From Chitinophagaceae bacterium (lineage in GTDB: Bacteria; Bacteroidota; Bacteroidia; Chitinophagales; Chitinophagaceae), in the NCBI GenBank assembly GCA_020853515.1, contig JADYYU010000237.1, forward strand, positions 1-11,624: a stretch of DNA of 11,624 nucleotides, given 5' to 3'. The notes beneath the pieces are model-generated. The model saw only the letters and a program-made list of their open reading frames with translations, searched no databases and had not been told where the DNA came from. A program made the translations under genes and the position numbers. How positions within the stretch are numbered: the first letter of the stretch is position 1; each line of letters begins with the position of its first letter. Of this stretch, positions 7,507 to 11,624 are shown piece by piece.

Positions 7507-7601
7507 CAATCAGATGATCACAGAATTATAGCAACAGGAAATGCTGATAGCCTATTTGCAAAATTATAAAATCTTCAAATGGTGTAAATCTCAAATTGAC
7601 T

Positions 7602-7609
7602 TACATTTG
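7602..7609 (+). promoter_or_regulatory. Candidate Bacteroidota -7 promoter box for the rhomboid operon
   Basis: TACATTTG matches the Bacteroidota -7 consensus TAnnTTTG exactly and lies 5 nt before the first rhomboid ATG, within a 108-nt intergenic gap. No TTG sits at the expected -33 distance. If used, the transcript would be nearly leaderless. The match is suggestive only. Confidence 0.33.
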
Positions 7610-7614
7610 CGGGT

Positions 7615-8469
7615 ATGGAATTTCGACCCACCCGATTTGAAGTCATCCCGCCGGTTGTAAAAAATCTGCTGATCATTAATGCACTGGTTTTCTTCGCTAC
7701 AATTGTGATCGGCAAAATGGGATTAGACCTGACAGAATATCTCGCATTGCATCACTGGAGCTCCGGAAAATTTAAGGTCTGGCAAATTGTAACGCATCTT
7801 TTTATGCATGGTGGCAATATCAATGATCCTGAAGGTGGTTTTTTACATCTCTTTTCAAATATGTTTGCTTTATGGATGTTTGGTTCGATCCTGGAAAACC
7901 ACTTTGGCCCCAAACGGTTTCTTACTTTTTATATGCTTTGTGGAGTAGGTGCCGCTATTTTATATCTCGGGGTGCTTACTTTTCAGTACAATGCCATGCA
8001 TGCAGCTATCAGCGAATTTACCGCTAATCCTACCTACAAACAACTGAGCCTCTATATCAGTCAAAACGGCATCAGTGAAGATTCGGGCTACGGGCAGATC
8101 CTTTACAATATCAAAAACCTGTGGGCAGAAAACCCGACAAGTACCGAATACGCAGCAACGGCGGCGGGCACTATGAAGTCATACTACAACCTGCAGATTT
8201 CTCAGGGTTGCGTAGGTGCATCGGGAGCCGTTTTTGGAATCCTGTTTGCTTTTGGTTATCTATTCCCAAATACGCTGCTATACCTGTACTTTTTTTTCCC
8301 GGTAAAAGCGAAATACTTTATTGCCTTCTATGCTTTATTTGAACTTTATGCCGGCATTAAAAACAATGAAGGAGATAATGTAGCCCACTTCGCCCACATT
8401 GGTGGTATGATCGTTGCATTTATCATCATCAAATACTGGAACAGGAATCACAGAAAAAACTTTTACTAA
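7615..8469 (+). CDS. Rhomboid family intramembrane serine protease
   Basis: A polytopic inner-membrane protease of 284 residues that cleaves transmembrane or membrane-proximal segments of other proteins. The catalytic elements are complete: HLFSNMF (H78, N82) in TM2, GASGAVFG with nucleophile S203 in TM4, and HFAHIGGM with H261 in TM6. The WMFG...LE segment (87-94) after TM2 is also typical. Between TM3 (about 103-124) and TM4 there is a hydrophilic stretch of roughly 75 residues (125-198), longer than in minimal bacterial rhomboids; by family topology it is on the outer side, near the active site. The stop TAA shares its last A with the ATG of the next gene, so the two are translationally coupled. 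Substrates are unknown. Confidence 0.95.
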   Translation: MEFRPTRFEVIPPVVKNLLIINALVFFATIVIGKMGLDLTEYLALHHWSSGKFKVWQIVTHLFMHGGNINDPEGGFLHLFSNMFALWMFGSILENHFGPKRFLTFYMLCGVGAAILYLGVLTFQYNAMHAAISEFTANPTYKQLSLYISQNGISEDSGYGQILYNIKNLWAENPTSTEYAATAAGTMKSYYNLQISQGCVGASGAVFGILFAFGYLFPNTLLYLYFFFPVKAKYFIAFYALFELYAGIKNNEGDNVAHFAHIGGMIVAFIIIKYWNRNHRKNFY

Positions 8470-9353
8470 TGGCAACATTCAATTCTAAATCGATCTTTAA
8501 ATTTGCTTCCAAAAGTGATATTATAAAAATCATCACGATCACTTCCCTGTTTTTTGTAACCCTGCAATTTACCCGGCTTACTTTTCTGATCAACGGCGAA
8601 TCCGACGCACCGTTTTATACTAACCTCTACAGTAAATTTGCGTTACCACTCAATTTTGGTCAACTGATTCGTCAACCGTGGACATTGCTGACCTACCTGT
8701 TTTCTGAATTAAATTTTATGCGCCTGCTTGGCAACATGATCTGGTTGTGGGTATTTGCCACCGTGATCGAAGACCTTAAAGGGAGTAACCGCATCCTACC
8801 TATTTTCATAACCGGAGGCCTAGTCGGTGCATTATTTATGCTGGGCTATAGTTCAATACGCCCAGGTGCGATGATACAGCCGTATGCAGGTTCACTGGCC
8901 GCCCTTTCGGCAGTTGCTATGGCCGCATTAATATACAAACCGCAGTATAAGTTCTCCATGTTTTTTGGTTTGGAAATTCCGATCTGGGTATTTGTTGCTA
9001 TCTTCTTTGCTTTAAACATGGTGACCATCGAAAAATATACCCTGCCTTTATTTTTTATGGTACTGGGAGGTATGCTGACAGGCCTGGCTTACACAACAAT
9101 TTTGCACAGTTATTTTGAAGGTTTCACCGCGATGTTATTCAAAGCAGGAAATTATATGGGAAATAATGATAATTTTATACTTGAAAAGGAAGCAAGCAAC
9201 AGAAATAAATCGATGCTGAACCTCAGCTATAAGAAAAATGGCGAAAAAGAAATGACGATGGATGCACTTCTTGACAAAATAAATGAAAAAGGTATTGATA
9301 GCCTGACCAAAGAAGAAAGAAAACGACTGGAAGAATTCAGTAAGAAACCATGA
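8469..9353 (+). CDS. Catalytically degenerate rhomboid-like membrane protein
   Basis: This 294-residue protein has the rhomboid fold pattern: about six hydrophobic segments, RLLGNMIWLWVFATVIED (85-102) matching the TM2 motif, and LGGM (199-202) matching the last-TM GG motif. The catalytic positions are not kept. The TM2 histidine is R85, the GxSG motif reads AGSLAA around S142, and the last-TM histidine position is V198. A classical Ser-His dyad therefore cannot form and it is probably a pseudoprotease. A cytoplasm-like tail (about 215-294) ends in DALLDKINEKGIDSLTKEER, resembling the short C-terminal motif common on Bacteroidota rhomboids. It overlaps the active rhomboid by 1 nt and the EEP gene by 4 nt. 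A role as adaptor or regulator of the active partner is inference. Confidence 0.88.
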   Translation: MATFNSKSIFKFASKSDIIKIITITSLFFVTLQFTRLTFLINGESDAPFYTNLYSKFALPLNFGQLIRQPWTLLTYLFSELNFMRLLGNMIWLWVFATVIEDLKGSNRILPIFITGGLVGALFMLGYSSIRPGAMIQPYAGSLAALSAVAMAALIYKPQYKFSMFFGLEIPIWVFVAIFFALNMVTIEKYTLPLFFMVLGGMLTGLAYTTILHSYFEGFTAMLFKAGNYMGNNDNFILEKEASNRNKSMLNLSYKKNGEKEMTMDALLDKINEKGIDSLTKEERKRLEEFSKKP

Positions 9354-10453
9354 GAAAATTCGTTAAATATGCTTTACTGACCTGTAGTATCCTCTTTGCA
9401 ATATTACTGACAATATGCAAATCCATCCCCAACCTAAATCCTTATGAGCAAAGCTTCACAGGCATACTGGGACTGGCTACACCGGCACTGGCACTCATCA
9501 ACATCCTTTTTCTATTGACCTGGCTGATTTTGCGAAAATTTTTTTTTGTGATCATTCCCCTCTTTGCGCTGATCTTTAGCTGGAAAATTTATTCGGTGAC
9601 CATTGCAGGGCATCTGTTTAAAAAACAGCAGTTTGCAAAACAAAGTTCGTCGCTATCTGTCATGAGCTACAATGTGCGGCTACTTGACCTATACAAATGG
9701 AGTGGCAAAAAAGATACACGCGATCAGATGATATCGTTTATGGCATCTCAAAATGCGGATGTGTTATGCTTGCAGGAATTTTATACCGGCAATGATTCCG
9801 TGGGCAAAAATAATATCAGGGACATTGCCCGGCAATGTGGCTATGAATATTTTGCCACCTGCGATATCAATGTCAATAAACGGGGCAACTGGGGCAGTAT
9901 CGTCTTTTCACATTTACCGATTGTGCAAAAGCAAAACCACGACATAGACGTTTTTGGCAGTAACCTCCTTCAGCAGGCAGACATTGTATTTAAAGGCGAT
10001 ACAATCAGCATTTTTAATATTCATCTGAAGTCTAACAAATTCAGCAATGAGGAAGCTGACCTGATCGTAAAAAATGAGGAGATCGGTCTGAATGAAAAGA
10101 CCGGTGACAAGACAAAAAAAATCTATGAAAAACTCGAAAAAAATGCCAGCAACCGCGGACTCGAAGCAGCATTGGTTTCGAAGATCATTTTATCTAATCA
10201 ACGGAAAACGATCGTGTGCGGCGATCTTAACGACATTCCGGGATCCTATGTTTATTTTAAATTGCGGGGTAAAATGCGCGATGCATTTCTTGAAAATGGC
10301 GTTGGTATCGGTTCTACATTTATCACCCGCATCCCTGTTCTTCGGATCGATTATATTTTTCATACAGACAATATTCAAACACTCGGATTCAAAAAAATGA
10401 AAGTTGAATTTTCTGATCACTATCCCTTGCTTGCTAATTTTCAAATCAAATAA
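9350..10453 (+). CDS. Membrane-anchored endonuclease/exonuclease/phosphatase (EEP) domain protein
   Basis: A 367-residue protein with three predicted N-terminal helices (about 7-24, 38-61 and 64-82) and an EEP domain (about 100-367). Conserved active-site residues are all visible: N108 in VMSYNVR, E143 in VLCLQEF, H225 in IFNIHLKS, D292 and N294 in VCGDLND, D334 in LRIDYIF, and D356/H357 in FSDHYPL. Such enzymes cleave phosphodiester or phosphomonoester bonds with a divalent metal; substrates range from DNA to phospholipids and inositol phosphates. The charge pattern (MRKFVK inside, RK between TM2 and TM3) predicts N-in, catalytic domain outside. The ATG overlaps the preceding stop (ATGA). 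The substrate cannot be read from the sequence; a lipid headgroup or extracellular nucleic acid is possible. Confidence 0.93.
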   Translation: MRKFVKYALLTCSILFAILLTICKSIPNLNPYEQSFTGILGLATPALALINILFLLTWLILRKFFFVIIPLFALIFSWKIYSVTIAGHLFKKQQFAKQSSSLSVMSYNVRLLDLYKWSGKKDTRDQMISFMASQNADVLCLQEFYTGNDSVGKNNIRDIARQCGYEYFATCDINVNKRGNWGSIVFSHLPIVQKQNHDIDVFGSNLLQQADIVFKGDTISIFNIHLKSNKFSNEEADLIVKNEEIGLNEKTGDKTKKIYEKLEKNASNRGLEAALVSKIILSNQRKTIVCGDLNDIPGSYVYFKLRGKMRDAFLENGVGIGSTFITRIPVLRIDYIFHTDNIQTLGFKKMKVEFSDHYPLLANFQIK

Positions 10454-10471
10454 AACGGCTTACCCCGGCTG

Positions 10472-11624
10472 TTAGTTTGCGTCGAGTCTGATCACTTTAT
10501 TGATGCCCTGCAGTTCTTCGAGCCGCTGACATAAGGCGTCCAGTTCTTCTTTATGATTGACAAATACCATGATGGTGCCTTCGAAGACCCCATCATGCGA
10601 ATCGATGCTCATACTGCGCATATTCATTTTTAGTTCCCCTGACACTACATTGGTGATCTTATTGATCACACCGACATCATCAAGGCCGTTGATCTTAACA
10701 CCGGTTAAAAATGAAATCTCTTTATTTTTTGCCCATTTGGCCTTCACCACCCTATGGCCATAATTAGCCAGCAAGGACGCTGCATTGGGACAATTGGTAC
10801 GGTGTATTTTGAGACCTTCGCCGGATGTCACAAATCCAAACACATCATCGCCCGGAATCGGCTGACAGCAATTAGCCAGCTTATACATGATCTTATCGCT
10901 GCTTTCGCCAAATAGAATGAGTTCATAACCTTTGGTCGGAATCTGTTTCAGATCACCCTGCACGGGAATTTCCTTTTGAGGTTCCTTTTTTTCAACCACA
11001 TGAAACACCAGTTTGTCATTGACGTACTTTAAACTTGACAACACCTTGGTTTCGAAACTCCCTACTGCGATGGCATAAAACAGCTCGAGCGGCGAGAGAA
11101 ATTTATAATTGGATGCGATCTCGGTAATGATGGCCGTTGTAGCCGGAATTTTGAGATGATCGAGTTTTCGGAACAGGGTGTCTTTGCCATCCTGAGCAAT
11201 CACTCTTTTCTCTTCTTTTAAATAATATTTGATCCTCGATTTAGCTTTAGCCGTTCTGACGAATTTCAGCCAGTCTTCATTCGGCTTTTGCTTTTTAGAG
11301 GTAATGATCTCTATCTGATCGCCATTATTGAGCGGATGACTGATGGGCACCAGCTTATAATTCACTTTTGCACCGATGCAGTTTTTTCCCAGTTCAGAAT
11401 GAATATCAAATGCAAAATCAAGTGCAGTAGCACCGGATGGCAAAATGCGCATATCGCCCTGAGGCGTATAAATATAAATCTCATCTAAAAAGATATCGCT
11501 TTTGATATCCTGAATAAAATCAAGTGCATTACTTTCCGGGTTTTTAAGTAACTCCCTGATATGCTTAAGCCATGCGTCGAGTTTAGATTCCTGCGCTGTA
11601 CCTTCCTTATATTTCCAGTGCGCA
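10472..11624 (-). CDS. RelA/SpoT-family (p)ppGpp synthetase/hydrolase, C-terminal half (N-terminus outside window)
   Basis: The frame is open from the window end to TAA 10474-10472, giving 383 visible residues. They begin with AHWKYKEG, the conserved end of the (p)ppGpp synthetase domain. Then follow a TGS domain (about 46-108: DEIYIYTPQGD, LPSGATALDFAFDIH), a helical region, a zinc-finger-like/RIS segment (CCQPIPGDDVFGFVTSGEG, then HRTNC at about 275-279) and a C-terminal ACT domain (about 305-379, including LDDVGVINKITNVV). This is the ribosome-sensing regulatory half of a long Rel protein; in Bacteroidota these are usually bifunctional, but the hydrolase domain is outside the window. An internal ATG at 11452 lies inside the TGS domain and is not the start. 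The gene converges on the EEP gene with 18 nt between them and no clear terminator. Confidence 0.96.
   Translation of the reverse strand, partial: AHWKYKEGTAQESKLDAWLKHIRELLKNPESNALDFIQDIKSDIFLDEIYIYTPQGDMRILPSGATALDFAFDIHSELGKNCIGAKVNYKLVPISHPLNNGDQIEIITSKKQKPNEDWLKFVRTAKAKSRIKYYLKEEKRVIAQDGKDTLFRKLDHLKIPATTAIITEIASNYKFLSPLELFYAIAVGSFETKVLSSLKYVNDKLVFHVVEKKEPQKEIPVQGDLKQIPTKGYELILFGESSDKIMYKLANCCQPIPGDDVFGFVTSGEGLKIHRTNCPNAASLLANYGHRVVKAKWAKNKEISFLTGVKINGLDDVGVINKITNVVSGELKMNMRSMSIDSHDGVFEGTIMVFVNHKEELDALCQRLEELQGINKVIRLDAN

Noticed and set aside
10454..10471. Terminator between the EEP gene and the rel gene
   Set aside because: The 18-nt gap has no stem with matching arms; CGGCT occurs twice as a direct, not inverted, repeat.

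Overview
The window (about 41% G+C by eye) looks like a chromosomal segment of a member of the Bacteroidota, probably a Chitinophagales/Sphingobacteriales-like aerobe. This rests on the gene families: a periplasmic propeller sensor paired with a LytTR regulator, a tandem rhomboid pair followed by a membrane EEP-domain protein, and a Bacteroidetes-type Rel. It also rests on the AT-rich intergenic DNA with weak Shine-Dalgarno signals and one good TAnnTTTG box. I see no rRNA, tRNA, insertion sequence, CRISPR array or phage gene.

Layout. 1-2351 (minus strand) holds a two-component pair: a LytTR response regulator, directly followed by a sensor whose N-terminal secreted beta-propeller is present and whose C-terminus lies beyond base 1. 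The sensor has a clear signal peptide but no AUG, GUG or UUG in front of it. 2352-2669 is a structured intergenic region with a 15-bp dyad, an 11-bp perfect inverted repeat that overlaps two further palindromes, and a 31-codon ORF. 2670-4750 (plus) is the selenium operon mnmH-selD, which overlaps by 4 nt and makes 2-selenouridine in tRNA from selenophosphate. 4805-5407 (plus) is a RimJ/RimL-type GNAT acetyltransferase. 5425-5616 (minus) is a possible small polar protein. 5878-7506 (plus) is a YtcJ-like amidohydrolase made as a lipoprotein.

7615-10453 (plus) is a tightly coupled three-gene operon: an active-looking rhomboid protease, a second rhomboid that has lost its catalytic histidine and GxSG motif, and a three-TM membrane protein with an endonuclease/exonuclease/phosphatase (EEP) domain predicted on the outer face. 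Neighbouring genes in it overlap by 1 and 4 nt. 10472-11624 (minus, cut by the window end) is the C-terminal half of a long RelA/SpoT (Rel) protein, convergent with the operon.

Most of the window is conserved chromosomal gene content. The least explained parts are the mnmH-selD leader with its competing hairpins and short ORF, the non-AUG start of the sensor, and the protease/pseudoprotease/EEP operon, whose shared job I cannot name.
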